From the NCBI RefSeq assembly GCF_002557795.1, contig NZ_CP023777.1, forward strand, positions 4,907,001-4,971,000: a stretch of DNA of 64,000 bases, given 5' to 3'. Each line of letters starts with the position of its first letter. Positions within the stretch are counted from its first letter, which is position 1. This document shows, piece after piece, positions 9,104-17,452 of this stretch. The notes beneath the pieces are model-generated. The model saw only the letters and a program-made list of their open reading frames with translations. It searched no databases and was not told the DNA's origin. A program made the translations under genes and the position numbers. This stretch comes from Chitinophaga caeni. Lineage in GTDB: Bacteria; Bacteroidota; Bacteroidia; Chitinophagales; Chitinophagaceae.

Positions 9104-9670
9104 ATGGAAACAAGTCATGCTAATAGCGCACTCTTAGTACTCGATATGCAGGAAGTGCTGCTAGGTAGTCTTCCGGGAGCAGATCTATTAATTAATGCAA
9201 CTGCAACAACCATAAAAAAAGCCCGGGAATTGAATATCCCGGTTATATATGCCGTTGTAGGATTCCGGGAAGGATTTCCCGAGATAAGTCCGAACAGCAA
9301 GGCATTTAGCGGGATCAGGGAACGCTTTGCTAACATTACCATGCAGCAATGGACTAAGATCGCCGAACCCTTAAAACCCGCTGCGAACGAGATCGTAGTT
9401 TACAAAAAGAGGTACAGTGCATTTGCCGGGAATGACCTAGAAATGATTTTTAGGTCCCAAGGTATACAGCATTTAATCTTGACGGGCGTTGTTACCAGCG
9501 GGGTTATTTTATCGACCTTCACGGAAGCGGCAGATAAAGATTACCGGCTGACAGTACTGGAAGATTGCTGTAAAGACCGGGACGAAGAAGTACACAAAGT
9601 ATTAACAAGGAAGGTATTTCCGCGAGCAGGAACAGTATTATCCAGTTTAGATTGGATCGCTTCTTTTTAG
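9104..9670 (+). CDS. Isochorismatase-fold hydrolase homologue lacking the catalytic Cys
   Basis: This is a 188-residue cysteine-hydrolase-fold protein. ALLVLDMQEVLLG carries the first catalytic Asp of the family, and VVYKKRYSAFAG supplies the catalytic Lys. Where amidases of the family have T-x-x-C, this protein reads TGVVTSGVILSTFTEA with Val in place of Cys. A class of isochorismatase-like proteins does lack the Cys, so it may act by a non-covalent route or not be an amidase. It is cytoplasmic and a single gene. Confidence 0.8.
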   Translation: METSHANSALLVLDMQEVLLGSLPGADLLINATATTIKKARELNIPVIYAVVGFREGFPEISPNSKAFSGIRERFANITMQQWTKIAEPLKPAANEIVVYKKRYSAFAGNDLEMIFRSQGIQHLILTGVVTSGVILSTFTEAADKDYRLTVLEDCCKDRDEEVHKVLTRKVFPRAGTVLSSLDWIASF

Positions 9671-9751
9671 GGGATAAAAACCGGTGAGCATTGCTACCCA
9701 CCGATTGGCATTAAAAAACAAACATCCGCCCGTAGTAGTATGTACTCATCT

Positions 9752-10954
9752 TTACATATTTACGGGAAAGGGATCATGAAAACGGATATTCTTCTCAAAT
9801 AAATACAATTCATCATCTTGCAGTAAACAGGCTTTTAGATCTGCGACCATTTGATTTTTATCCATGTCCTGGCCGATGAAAACCAGTTCATTCATACGAT
9901 CGCCCCATTGTTTATCCCATCGACTTTCAATGATTTCCCGGTTATACATATATGAAGGGTACCTTGTTCTTTCAGCGAAAGACATGCTGCACCACCATAC
10001 TCCCGCCCTTTCGAGCCTGGAAGAACCGCCAGCCTGCGAAAAATTCAACGCGTCATTTCTCCTGGAAGCCAGCCAGAACAGACCTTTGGCACGGATCACA
10101 TTAACCGGGTAAGCCTCGTTTAAATATTTCCAAAGGCGTTCGGGATGAAAAGGCTTTTGATGCCTGAATACGAATGAACTGATGCCGTATTCTTCCGTTT
10201 CCGGCGTATGAGTCCCTGCCTCCAATTCCCTTTGCCAGCCTGCGGAAGATTGCGCTTCTTCAAAATCGAATAAGCCTGTATTTAAGATTTCCCTAGGGGC
10301 AACCTTCCCGAAGGTAGCAGTGATGATCTTTGCCCCGGGATTTAACTTTTTTATAGCAGCCTTAAGTAAGCCCAAGGCATTCGTGTCGATAAGATCTGCT
10401 TTATTTAAGATAATGACATTCGCAAATTCAACCTGGTCCGTCAGCAAGTTAACAATCGTACGATCATCACCGTCCATATCAGTCAGCTCGCGATCTTGCA
10501 ATAATTCATTTGTACCGAAATCCTTGAAAAAATTTAGGCAATCAACCACGGTGACCATAGTATCTATATAACTGAACCGGGAGAGGTCAATACCGTTTTC
10601 ATCATCGATGTAAGAAAAAGTTTGCGCTACTGGAACGGGTTCGCTGATACCGGTACTTTCGATCAGCAGGTAATCGAATTTATTTTCCTTAGCTAAACGT
10701 TCCACTTCGATCATCAAGTCTTCACGGAGTGTACAGCAGATACAACCATTGCTCATTTCTACTAACTTTTCATCGGTTCGCGATAACGTGTGCTGTTCCT
10801 CGACTAAGCGGGCATCCACGTTCACTTCACTCATATCATTAACGATCACGGCAACCTTCAGTCCTTCCTTATTATGCAAGATATGATTCAGAAGCGTCGT
10901 TTTTCCGGCACCTAAAAATCCGCTTAAAACGGTCACGGGTAATCTTTTATTCAT
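9752..10954 (-). CDS. CobW/ZNG1-type GTPase, putative zinc metallochaperone
   Basis: The 400-residue product starts at the ATG at 10954 ([20 protein letters not shown]). GFLGAGKTT is the Walker A loop, [11 protein letters not shown] contains the CxCC metal site, and ESTGISEP and NKADL are the further G motifs. The C-terminal third is the CobW_C domain (GLFWLASR and following). The family transfers zinc or other metals to client enzymes with GTP hydrolysis. Two similar palindromes lie directly upstream, consistent with control by a Fur-family regulator such as Zur. An upstream in-frame start would overlap those sites and is rejected. Confidence 0.9.
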   Translation of the reverse strand: MNKRLPVTVLSGFLGAGKTTLLNHILHNKEGLKVAVIVNDMSEVNVDARLVEEQHTLSRTDEKLVEMSNGCICCTLREDLMIEVERLAKENKFDYLLIESTGISEPVPVAQTFSYIDDENGIDLSRFSYIDTMVTVVDCLNFFKDFGTNELLQDRELTDMDGDDRTIVNLLTDQVEFANVIILNKADLIDTNALGLLKAAIKKLNPGAKIITATFGKVAPREILNTGLFDFEEAQSSAGWQRELEAGTHTPETEEYGISSFVFRHQKPFHPERLWKYLNEAYPVNVIRAKGLFWLASRRNDALNFSQAGGSSRLERAGVWWCSMSFAERTRYPSYMYNREIIESRWDKQWGDRMNELVFIGQDMDKNQMVADLKACLLQDDELYLFEKNIRFHDPFPVNM

Positions 10955-10966
10955 GATTATATTTTT

Positions 10967-11019
10967 TGCAACAATGATGCAAATATATACAATAGATTTT
11001 AATTTGAAACACTGTTGCA
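10967..11019. promoter_or_regulatory. Two inverted Zur/Fur-like operator sites upstream of the CobW gene
   Basis: Site 1 (10967-10984) reads TGCAACAATGATGCAAAT on the plus strand. Site 2 (11002-11019) reads TGCAACAGTGTTTCAAAT on the minus strand; 15 of 18 positions agree. Each is an imperfect palindrome of the 7-1-7 kind used by Fur-family repressors, and both lie within 65 bp of the CobW start. Regulation by zinc is inferred from the gene's family. Confidence 0.5.
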
Positions 11020-11139
11020 TTATTTTTATCACGGATATTTTTAAGTATTGAGGGATTTCGCGGATTGGTTAGTTGTTTAGACCTGTTTGGGCGGATATTT
11101 TTTATTAAATTTGAATAGAATACATTACAAAACCTCACT

Positions 11140-11976
11140 ATGCCTGGAACCTGGTTACCCATAACATTGATCGCAGCCAATATTGTTTTTTCTTGTGCAG
11201 GATTTTTTAATAGCGATATTTTAGACAAGTATGCATTCGAGATAGATCCTATCAGGATTCATAAAGATTACAAGCGATTAATAACTTCCGGTTTTCTTCA
11301 TGCTGATTGGATGCATTTGTTTTTCAACATGCTGGCGTTATATTTCTTTAGCGGCATTGCCGGCATTATGGGTAACGGGTTGTTTTTCGGGGTTTATATG
11401 GCAAGTTTACTAGGCGGTAATTTATTGCTGCTATATATTTATAGAAATAGGGGTAGCTATTCCGCCGTGGGCGCTTCGGGGGCCGTTAGCGGCATTATTT
11501 TTTCCAGTATTGCACTATTTCCGGGGATGAAGATTAATTTATTTTTTATACCGATAGGCATTCCCAGTTGGCTATTCGGGATTATTTATATGGCCTATTC
11601 CGTTTACCAGGCGAGGTTTAGATCCGGGGATATTGCGCACGAAGCACATATCGGGGGAGCCATTACCGGGATGGTGATTACTATAATGGCATTTCCGGGT
11701 GCATTGACTTATAATTTCTGGCCGATCCTGGGAATCTTTATACCGGTCATGATATTTCTTTTTATTGCCGTGTTCAAACCACATCTATTTTTAATTGATA
11801 ACAGGAATTTTAACAAGGAGAAGATCTATTATAATATTGAACATGTTTATAATGCTAACAAGGCATCTATGCAACATGAAATTGATGCCATTTTAGAAAA
11901 AATTCATCATAAGGGAATAGAATCATTAAGCAAAAATGAAAGGGAAATATTAGATCAATATTCCCAGGAACCATAA
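11140..11976 (+). CDS. Rhomboid-family intramembrane serine protease
   Basis: The protein is 278 residues with about six membrane segments. HADWMHLFFNMLALYFF carries the His-x-x-x-Asn oxyanion motif. AVGASGAVSGI contains the catalytic Ser in Gly-x-Ser-Gly, and HEAHIGGAITG provides the catalytic His of the dyad. Rhomboids cleave membrane protein substrates within or near the bilayer. A soluble 50-residue C-terminal tail follows the last segment. The next gene starts 10 bp downstream and is probably co-transcribed. Confidence 0.9.
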   Translation: MPGTWLPITLIAANIVFSCAGFFNSDILDKYAFEIDPIRIHKDYKRLITSGFLHADWMHLFFNMLALYFFSGIAGIMGNGLFFGVYMASLLGGNLLLLYIYRNRGSYSAVGASGAVSGIIFSSIALFPGMKINLFFIPIGIPSWLFGIIYMAYSVYQARFRSGDIAHEAHIGGAITGMVITIMAFPGALTYNFWPILGIFIPVMIFLFIAVFKPHLFLIDNRNFNKEKIYYNIEHVYNANKASMQHEIDAILEKIHHKGIESLSKNEREILDQYSQEP

Positions 11977-11986
11977 GCTGAGCAGT

Positions 11987-12661
11987 ATGCGGGGATTTTT
12001 TAGATTTATTTACAAGTGTATCCTATTTTTTGTCGTTATAGTAGTTATATATTTTGTAGTTGCTATTATCTTCTCTATTATCCCGGTGGCCAAGGAGCCT
12101 AATGCAGAAAAGGCAGTGGGTATTTACATTTTAAGTAATGGCGTACATACGGACATCGTGGTACCGGTAAAGTATAAGAATACAGATTGGCAGTCGTTCA
12201 TACCGGTTAAAAATACCTTGTCAAAAGATGCCAATGTACATTACATCGCATTCGGTTGGGGAGATAAAGGTTTTTACCTAGAAACACCGACATGGGCAGA
12301 CTTAAAATTTACAACCGCGGTTGCCGCCATGAGTGGATTTAACAATACGGCAATGCATACTACCTATTACAAATCATTGCATGAAAATGATCGATGTAAG
12401 AAAATGTATCTCAACGAACGTCAATACCAACGCTTATGTGCCTTTATTAAAAAATCCTTCCAACTAGACGCTTTAGGCGAAAGCATCTATATTCCGACTA
12501 ATATGATGTATGGTCGCTACGATGCATTTTACGAAGCCGCAGGTCATTACAGCATCCTTTATACCTGCAATACCTGGACGAATGATGCGTTGAAAAGTTG
12601 CGGGCAAAGAGCATGTAGATGGACACCTTTTGAGCAGGGGATATTTTTTCAGTACCGCTGA
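11987..12661 (+). CDS. DUF2459 / TIGR02117 family membrane-anchored protein
   Basis: This 224-residue protein has one N-terminal membrane segment (residues 12-33) and a soluble domain. It has the marks of the DUF2459 family: SNGVHTDIVVPV, FGWGDKGFYLETPTWADL and the C-terminal NTWTNDALKSCG. The family is found in many Gram-negatives and has been linked by annotation to urease or acetyltransferase contexts, but its activity is not established. It is probably translated with the rhomboid gene 10 bp upstream. After its stop the sequence runs into the IS256 element. Confidence 0.85.
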   Translation: MRGFFRFIYKCILFFVVIVVIYFVVAIIFSIIPVAKEPNAEKAVGIYILSNGVHTDIVVPVKYKNTDWQSFIPVKNTLSKDANVHYIAFGWGDKGFYLETPTWADLKFTTAVAAMSGFNNTAMHTTYYKSLHENDRCKKMYLNERQYQRLCAFIKKSFQLDALGESIYIPTNMMYGRYDAFYEAAGHYSILYTCNTWTNDALKSCGQRACRWTPFEQGIFFQYR

Positions 12662-12755
12662 GTTGGGAAGGTTTGTTGTGAGGGTAAAAATACGAAATGG
12701 ATCTAATCAAGGAGACTATTGGGGACTACAAAACAAAAAATGTATAAAAATTAAA

Positions 12756-14071
12756 GGGAGTGTAAAATAAACTGTGTCAACATTTAATTTATAATCGCAA
12801 TTTCAGTCGATCCCCAAATATAATTGACAGCTGAGACACAGTCAGACTCCAGTTTTGAAGGGGCTGTGTCCATTTCTTCTGGATGTTCTGGGCAGCCAGG
12901 TAAATTAATTTCAGCAAGGCCATATCGGAGGTAAAGGCTCCTTTGGTTTTGGTCACTTTACGCACCTGGCGATGGAACCCCTCGATAGTATTAGTGGTGT
13001 AGATCAACCTGCGGATGGCCTCAGAATATTGGAAATACGTAGTGAGCTTATCCCAGTTCCGGCGCCAGGAGTCTATAACAACTGGATATTTCTTTCCCCA
13101 TTTTTCGTCCAGTTGATCCAGCTGCGACTCTGCTTCTTCCTTGCTCACCGCCTGATAAACCGGTTTTAAATCGGCCATAAATGGCTTCTGGTCCTTACTG
13201 GCTATGTACCTGATAGAATTGCGGATTTGATGTACGACACAGGTTTGTACCGCTGTAGAGGGGAATATCGTGGCAATAGCCTCGGAAAATCCCTTCAAAT
13301 TATCGATACAGGCAATAAGTATATCAGATACCCCCCGTTGCTGAAGATTGGCCAGGACACTCAGCCAGAAGTTAGCTCCCTCGCTCTCCGAGACATACAT
13401 GCCTAATAGCTCTTTGCGTCCATCGGTATTTATACCAAGGATATTATAAACACAACGGTTAACTACTTTGCCTTCTTCTTTGACTTTATAAAACATGGCG
13501 TCCAGCCAGACAATGCAATACAGTGGCTCCAAAGGACGGGCCTGCCATTCTTTGACCAGAGGGATAACTTTATCGGTTATGGAAGATAATGTCGCAGCTG
13601 AAATCTCTGTATCGTACATATCTTTGATATGAGCTGAGATGTCCCGTAAGCTCATGCCATGCCCATACATACCGATGATTTTACTCTCCAGGCTCTCTGC
13701 CAGAATGGTCTCCCGCTTTTTGATGATCTGTGGTTCAAAGCTGCTTGCCCGGTCACGGGGTGTCTCCAGATCGATAGTACCATCTGCTGTTTTAAGCCGT
13801 TTTCGGTTTTTGCCATTCTTCCGGTTCCCATTTGCCCGTTGCTCATCATCTAAATGAACCTCCATCTCGCCCTCCAGTGCAGCTTCGAGAATATCTTTCA
13901 GAAGAGGTGCGAAAGCCCCATCTTTGCCAAACAGGGACTTACCAGAGCGGAGTTGCTCTAAGGTCTTCCGTTTGAGTTCTTCGTAGTCAAATTTTCCTTT
14001 TTGTTCCATAAAAAAAACTGTGTTAAAGATCTTGTTTTTTTAGTCTTTGACACAGTTTATTTTACAGTCTC
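12756..14071 (-). mobile_element. Complete IS256-family insertion sequence
   Basis: The element is 1316 bp. The ends match as inverted repeats: TGTAAAATAAACTGTGTCAA near 12761 recurs in complement ending at 14066, with two or three further bases of partial match at each tip. It is flanked by an 8-bp direct repeat AAATTAAA (12748-12755 and 14072-14079), the duplication size typical of IS256. It carries one intact transposase. It sits exactly at the stop codon of the last immunity gene and marks the left border of the Rhs array. Confidence 0.85.
12789..14009 (-). CDS. IS256-family transposase (intact)
   Basis: The 406-residue protein is full length for the family. The N-terminal region holds ALEGEMEVHLDDEQ, and GHGMSLRDISAHIKDMYD is an HTH. 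The DDE residues are visible in CIVWLDAMFYKV, ACIDNLKGFSEA and YTTNTIEGFHRQVRK; CVVHQIRNS is the signature between the second Asp and Glu. It is distinct from the truncated IS256-type copies inside the array, which share only about half of these positions. Confidence 0.95.
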   Translation of the reverse strand: MEQKGKFDYEELKRKTLEQLRSGKSLFGKDGAFAPLLKDILEAALEGEMEVHLDDEQRANGNRKNGKNRKRLKTADGTIDLETPRDRASSFEPQIIKKRETILAESLESKIIGMYGHGMSLRDISAHIKDMYDTEISAATLSSITDKVIPLVKEWQARPLEPLYCIVWLDAMFYKVKEEGKVVNRCVYNILGINTDGRKELLGMYVSESEGANFWLSVLANLQQRGVSDILIACIDNLKGFSEAIATIFPSTAVQTCVVHQIRNSIRYIASKDQKPFMADLKPVYQAVSKEEAESQLDQLDEKWGKKYPVVIDSWRRNWDKLTTYFQYSEAIRRLIYTTNTIEGFHRQVRKVTKTKGAFTSDMALLKLIYLAAQNIQKKWTQPLQNWSLTVSQLSIIFGDRLKLRL

Positions 14072-14074
14072 AAA

Positions 14075-14368
14075 TTAAAAAGCTGTTGAATTTTCTATAC
14101 TTAGAGCTTTTAAGATTTCTGCTATTCGCTTCAAATCGTACGGTATTGCCTCATCACTCGAACTCAGTAAACGATAAACTTCATTCAAATCATCTGAAAG
14201 CTGCCCCAATGATATTTCATTTGGATCATCATAAGGATTATATATTTGGTCACTTGATATATCCCAATAATAATCATTCCTCAACTCTACTTCATTCCCC
14301 TTACTATTTTTCAAGTTTGAAAGTAGAATTGCGATTACTTTACTCAATTTATCAATATTTACTCTCAT
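14075..14368 (-). CDS. Putative immunity protein (97 aa), last module of the array
   Basis: A 97-residue acidic, helix-rich cytoplasmic protein follows the stop of an orphan toxin tip by 2 bp. Position and size are those of an Rhs immunity gene; I recognise no family. The IS256 element is inserted exactly at its stop codon, and the TAA is supplied by the duplicated target, so the protein is probably unaltered. Confidence 0.7.
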   Translation of the reverse strand: MRVNIDKLSKVIAILLSNLKNSKGNEVELRNDYYWDISSDQIYNPYDDPNEISLGQLSDDLNEVYRLLSSSDEAIPYDLKRIAEILKALSIENSTAF

Positions 14369-14370
14369 TT

Positions 14371-14625
14371 TTATTGGCCACTTAGAATTTTCTGAATATT
14401 ATTTTGAAATGTTTGTATTTCCTTCTCCAAATGATTAATTCTAGATTGAATAATCTTTTGTCTTACAGCATCATTCGGAGCATTTTTCAAATGACCCATA
14501 TTATCAAACTTCCAAGGGTCGGCCTTATAGGCTTTCAACTTATCTGTATGGGTAGCAATTTGCTTTTCAAGTGAACTGATTGCTTTTAATTGTGACTTTG
14601 TGAGATTAGTTCCCGTCTTAGCGGC
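14371..14625 (-). CDS. Orphan Rhs toxin tip without start codon (84 aa)
   Basis: An open frame begins at the junction AAKTG (14611-14625) with no start codon and runs 84 residues: AAKTGTNLTKSQLKAISSL, then a helical body with YKADPWKFDNMGHLKNAP and VRQKIIQSRINHLEKEI. It ends 2 bp before the next immunity gene. A start-less frame that opens at the same motif as in-frame Rhs tails is what a displaced C-terminal tip looks like. The toxin family is not identified with confidence; the layout resembles small nuclease tips of CdiA/Rhs proteins. Confidence 0.6.
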   Translation of the reverse strand, partial: AAKTGTNLTKSQLKAISSLEKQIATHTDKLKAYKADPWKFDNMGHLKNAPNDAVRQKIIQSRINHLEKEIQTFQNNIQKILSGQ

Positions 14626-14848
14626 TCTCTAATCTTCCGTTCACTTTTAATTTTTGAGCCTCCTCTAAAATCTCCTTTGCCAAGATTTCATCGTCAATTT
14701 CGACTTCAATAATTTCGTTGTTGTCAACTAATCTATCTTTTAGATTTTTCGCTTCTTGTAAAGCCACCCCTGCTTTCTCATTTAATAGCTTCGTGAATGG
14801 TATTTTCCTCATACCAACATCCCAACTTTCAAATATTATTTTTACCAT
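14618..14848 (-). CDS. Putative immunity protein (76 aa)
   Basis: This 76-residue acidic protein starts 3 bp after the stop of the Rhs tail at 14852-15800. It has an EVEIDDEILAKEILEEAQKL helix and no signal peptide, so it should act in the cytoplasm. Its last codons read Ser-Arg-stop from AGC-CGC-TAA, that is, its stop codon lies inside the toxin junction GCCGCTAAG of the next cassette. No family is recognised. Confidence 0.7.
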   Translation of the reverse strand: MVKIIFESWDVGMRKIPFTKLLNEKAGVALQEAKNLKDRLVDNNEIIEVEIDDEILAKEILEEAQKLKVNGRLESR

Positions 14849-14851
14849 TTT

Positions 14852-15745
14852 TCAGTCAATTTTAAATATTAATTGAGAAGGGATTTTTCCAGGATTTGCA
14901 CCTGTAGTTCTTTTTGCTCCCTGAATAATCACCTGATTTACGCCTTGCTGCCTTCCGAAATCAATAATAACATCTTTAACGCCTCTTATTCCTAATTTAT
15001 TTGTCAAAGCACCGTCAATGTCAAAGTTTTTAATTGTTAGAGTCCCATTAGATTTTGAAAAATTCCCTCCGAATTCAATTATATCATCTCCAATTTTTGT
15101 TGAGTAGAATAACAAATCTCCGTCCTTCGCAGTCTGTGTAAAGACACGTCCTCCCCCCTTAGTAGCTGCTGTTTCTGATTCTACGTTTTGAAGCGTCTTT
15201 GAAACACTCGAACCCTTAATCCTCAGCATTCCAAATGCCATATGTAATAATCCAACCGTAGCCAAATCAACCAATGCACCTTTCATTTTCTCAGATTGAA
15301 TAACCTTCCCTGCTTCCGTAGTTGCGGGATTGTGATCCAAAGCTCCATATATTGAAGTTGCAAATGCAAATTTACTTACAGCATTGGTGACGGTCCCTCC
15401 GGTTAAATAGAAATCCAATGCAACTACAGCAGCGACGCCATAAAAGATTCCTTGACTGGTAGCTAGCTTGAGCGCCCCTTTTGCTCCTTCGGTTGAAAAA
15501 ACATAAGCATTTTTAGGTATTGGGTGCCTAAGTGCATCGGAAGGCATGCTTAAATGCCCATCGGAGGTTAAATAAGCACTTTCGCCACCATCTAAGTCAA
15601 TACACTCGATAGGTCGATTACTTGCAAATTGGTAAGATGTTAATTCAGGATAATCTTTCGTCAACGGGTCCACAGACAGAAAGCGCCCAATCCTCGGATC
15701 ATAAATCCGCATCCCATAATCCTGCTGGTTCCCCTCCCCCTTCAC
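14852..15745 (-). CDS. Rhs C-terminal tail with toxin tip (no proper start)
   Basis: Rhs homology begins at about 15800 (YRYGFNGKENDDEVKGEG) after a stop codon; the nominal start is an internal GTG, so this is a displaced tail and not a whole gene. GMRIYDPRIGRFLSVDPL is the Rhs core end, then the shared segment to GMLRIKG. The junction ESETAATKGGG (about 15148-15175) precedes a unique tip of about 90 residues rich in Ile/Asp with IGDDIIEFGGNFSKS. The tip family is not recognised. The homologous tail at 31689-32192 is nearly identical up to the junction and different after it. Confidence 0.75.
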   Translation of the reverse strand: MKGEGNQQDYGMRIYDPRIGRFLSVDPLTKDYPELTSYQFASNRPIECIDLDGGESAYLTSDGHLSMPSDALRHPIPKNAYVFSTEGAKGALKLATSQGIFYGVAAVVALDFYLTGGTVTNAVSKFAFATSIYGALDHNPATTEAGKVIQSEKMKGALVDLATVGLLHMAFGMLRIKGSSVSKTLQNVESETAATKGGGRVFTQTAKDGDLLFYSTKIGDDIIEFGGNFSKSNGTLTIKNFDIDGALTNKLGIRGVKDVIIDFGRQQGVNQVIIQGAKRTTGANPGKIPSQLIFKID

Positions 15746-15840
15746 CTCATCGTCATTCTCCTTCCCATTAAACCCATAACGATAAGTCGCAACACCAGAC
15801 TAGCAAATCTGACACATGATATTATAATGAATATTCGTGT

Positions 15841-16431
15841 CTATATTCTTTGTGGCAATGTACTCGAATCTTCATCTAAGACTACACCATTTTTATCAAA
15901 AAGGGTAATCAATCTTGAAACTTCCAATTCAAACATAACCTCGAAGTTATCCCACTCATAAATAGTATGCCCCTCGTCATCTCCATCAAGTAAAACAACT
16001 CTATTTGTTCGCTCATCTATATACAAGCTTGATCCATCCCAATCATACCCACCAATACAAAATAAAGAAGACCGAATGTGCAAAGATCTTTCCATTACAT
16101 TCTTAATCAAGATATCAAATGGTTGCCTAGAATCTTCTATAGTTCCTTGATAATTACTTCTAAATCCATCTAAACAGAAAGTCGTTGTAAAAAGCTTTAT
16201 TCCATTGGAAATTTTTAAGAACTCAAGATAATCGTTTGGAATATCCCTTCCTAGCTGAGTTTTCAGGAGTTCTATTTGTTTTTCCTTCAATCCAGGATAA
16301 ATAGAATGGAGCCAAGCCTTAGGCGCAATATGCGGAGCTTTCCCGATCAGCAATGTTCCATTTTCCATACGTTCTATTCCTAGATGTTCAAATGAATAGA
16401 GCGCATCTAATGCATCTAAAACCTTCTTCAT
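15841..16431 (-). CDS. SUKH (SMI1/KNR4) family immunity protein
   Basis: The 196-residue protein has the SMI1/KNR4 pattern: RDIPNDYLEFLKISNGIKLF near residue 78-97, then FCIGGYDWDGSSLYID and VVLLDGDDEGHTIYEWDNF. SUKH proteins are established immunity proteins for nuclease and other polymorphic toxins and act in the cytoplasm. It starts 5 bp after the stop of the HNH-like tip upstream, which is its likely partner. Confidence 0.8.
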   Translation of the reverse strand: MKKVLDALDALYSFEHLGIERMENGTLLIGKAPHIAPKAWLHSIYPGLKEKQIELLKTQLGRDIPNDYLEFLKISNGIKLFTTTFCLDGFRSNYQGTIEDSRQPFDILIKNVMERSLHIRSSLFCIGGYDWDGSSLYIDERTNRVVLLDGDDEGHTIYEWDNFEVMFELEVSRLITLFDKNGVVLDEDSSTLPQRI

Positions 16432-16436
16432 TTTAA

Positions 16437-16880
16437 TTAATCACTTTTTATATTCTGTCGATAATTATCAATCATTTTCTTTCTATCAATTAGTTCCCCT
16501 GAAGTTGAATTGCGATAGTTTCCTGAGTGCTCCAGCAAATGTTCGTCTCCTTTCTTTACAAACTTAATATTGTTAGCATCTCCCGCCAAATCAGGATAAT
16601 CTTTCACATTATTGATGTGATATCCAACATACCCTTTAGCTTTTCCAGCTTTCTTTAATTCACTTAGTTCTTTTTTGGTCCATCTTCTAGACCCCTCCCC
16701 TGTTGCTTCAACCAACTCCTTCTCCAATTGCCATGCATCTTTAACGGCTTTCCTTCTCGCATAGGCTATACTATAAATTCTCTTTGTAAGTCCTCTTTTC
16801 TGTAAAAAATTAGTCAGTGACTTTCCACCACCCTTCAAGAGATCATAAACAACCTGTGCATTTCCTGCCGTCGCAATCAC
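16437..16880 (-). CDS. HNH/EndoVII-like toxin tip, separated from its Rhs tail by a TAG codon
   Basis: The 147-residue frame is the continuation of the Rhs tail at 16938-17369; both are in one reading frame interrupted only by TAG at 16938-16940. RRWTKKELSELKKAGKAKG leads into YVGYHINNV, GDANNIKFV and EHLLEHSGNYRN. His-rich GYH...H...H-GN arrangements of this sort are typical of HNH/Endonuclease VII toxin domains in Rhs/CdiA proteins. The immunity partner is the SUKH protein 5 bp downstream. With the stop in place the tip would not be delivered by Rhs unless the codon is read through. Confidence 0.7.
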   Translation of the reverse strand: MIATAGNAQVVYDLLKGGGKSLTNFLQKRGLTKRIYSIAYARRKAVKDAWQLEKELVEATGEGSRRWTKKELSELKKAGKAKGYVGYHINNVKDYPDLAGDANNIKFVKKGDEHLLEHSGNYRNSTSGELIDRKKMIDNYRQNIKSD

Positions 16881-16937
16881 TGCATTTACGGCCCCAGCAA
16901 AATCCTCTTCAATTTCCCTAGCTGTCTCAAATGACTC

Positions 16938-17369
16938 CTAGGCAGGATCATCCAAAGATGGTAAATTATTAATATACTTATCAGGAATCCTTACGGCTTC
17001 ACCATCATAGTTGACAAAGGTTCCTGACAAACCAACAAGGCTCCTTGGTATACTAACACTTATAGGAATATTCTCATCACCACCTGGTCCACTCTTTATG
17101 AAATTAAACTGAACTTTAATATCATTAACTATTTCATCAAGTTTCCCAATTTTAAGTTTAGGTTTTCCATTTACAGTAGCCCACACAAGTCCATAATACT
17201 TAAACTCGCCACCATCCATGTCGACCCCGGCAACAGGGCTGTTACTAGCAAATTGATAAGGCGTCAACATTGGATATCCCTTTGTCAACGGATCAACCGA
17301 CAAGAAGCGTCCCAAACGTGGATCGTAGATTCTCATCCCATAGTCCTGCTGGTTTCCCTCACCCTTCAC
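16938..17369 (-). CDS. Rhs C-terminal tail truncated by an internal TAG
   Basis: Rhs core end: YGFNGKENDNEVKGEGN from about 17403, then GMRIYDPRLGRFLSVDPL and YQFASNSPVAGVDMDGGEF. The frame stops at LDDPA-TAG and then resumes in the same frame with ESFETARE toward the HNH-like tip, so this is one nonsense-interrupted tail. The upstream end (about 17443) comes directly after the preceding immunity gene, with a TAA just before the Rhs homology, so it has no start. Confidence 0.7.
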   Translation of the reverse strand: MKGEGNQQDYGMRIYDPRLGRFLSVDPLTKGYPMLTPYQFASNSPVAGVDMDGGEFKYYGLVWATVNGKPKLKIGKLDEIVNDIKVQFNFIKSGPGGDENIPISVSIPRSLVGLSGTFVNYDGEAVRIPDKYINNLPSLDDPA

Positions 17370-17452
17370 CTCGTTGTCGTTTTCCTTACCATTGAACCCA
17401 TAGCAATAGACTCCCTTTGTATTATCATGGGCATATATATCTTAATCCACCT

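Noticed and set aside
9671..9725. CGGTG...CACCG stem as a terminator between convergent genes
   Set aside because: The stem is only five base pairs with no T-run on either strand.
14047..14385. Plus-strand frame over the 97-residue immunity gene
   Set aside because: It crosses the IS256 end and the immunity gene in antisense and shows no domain.
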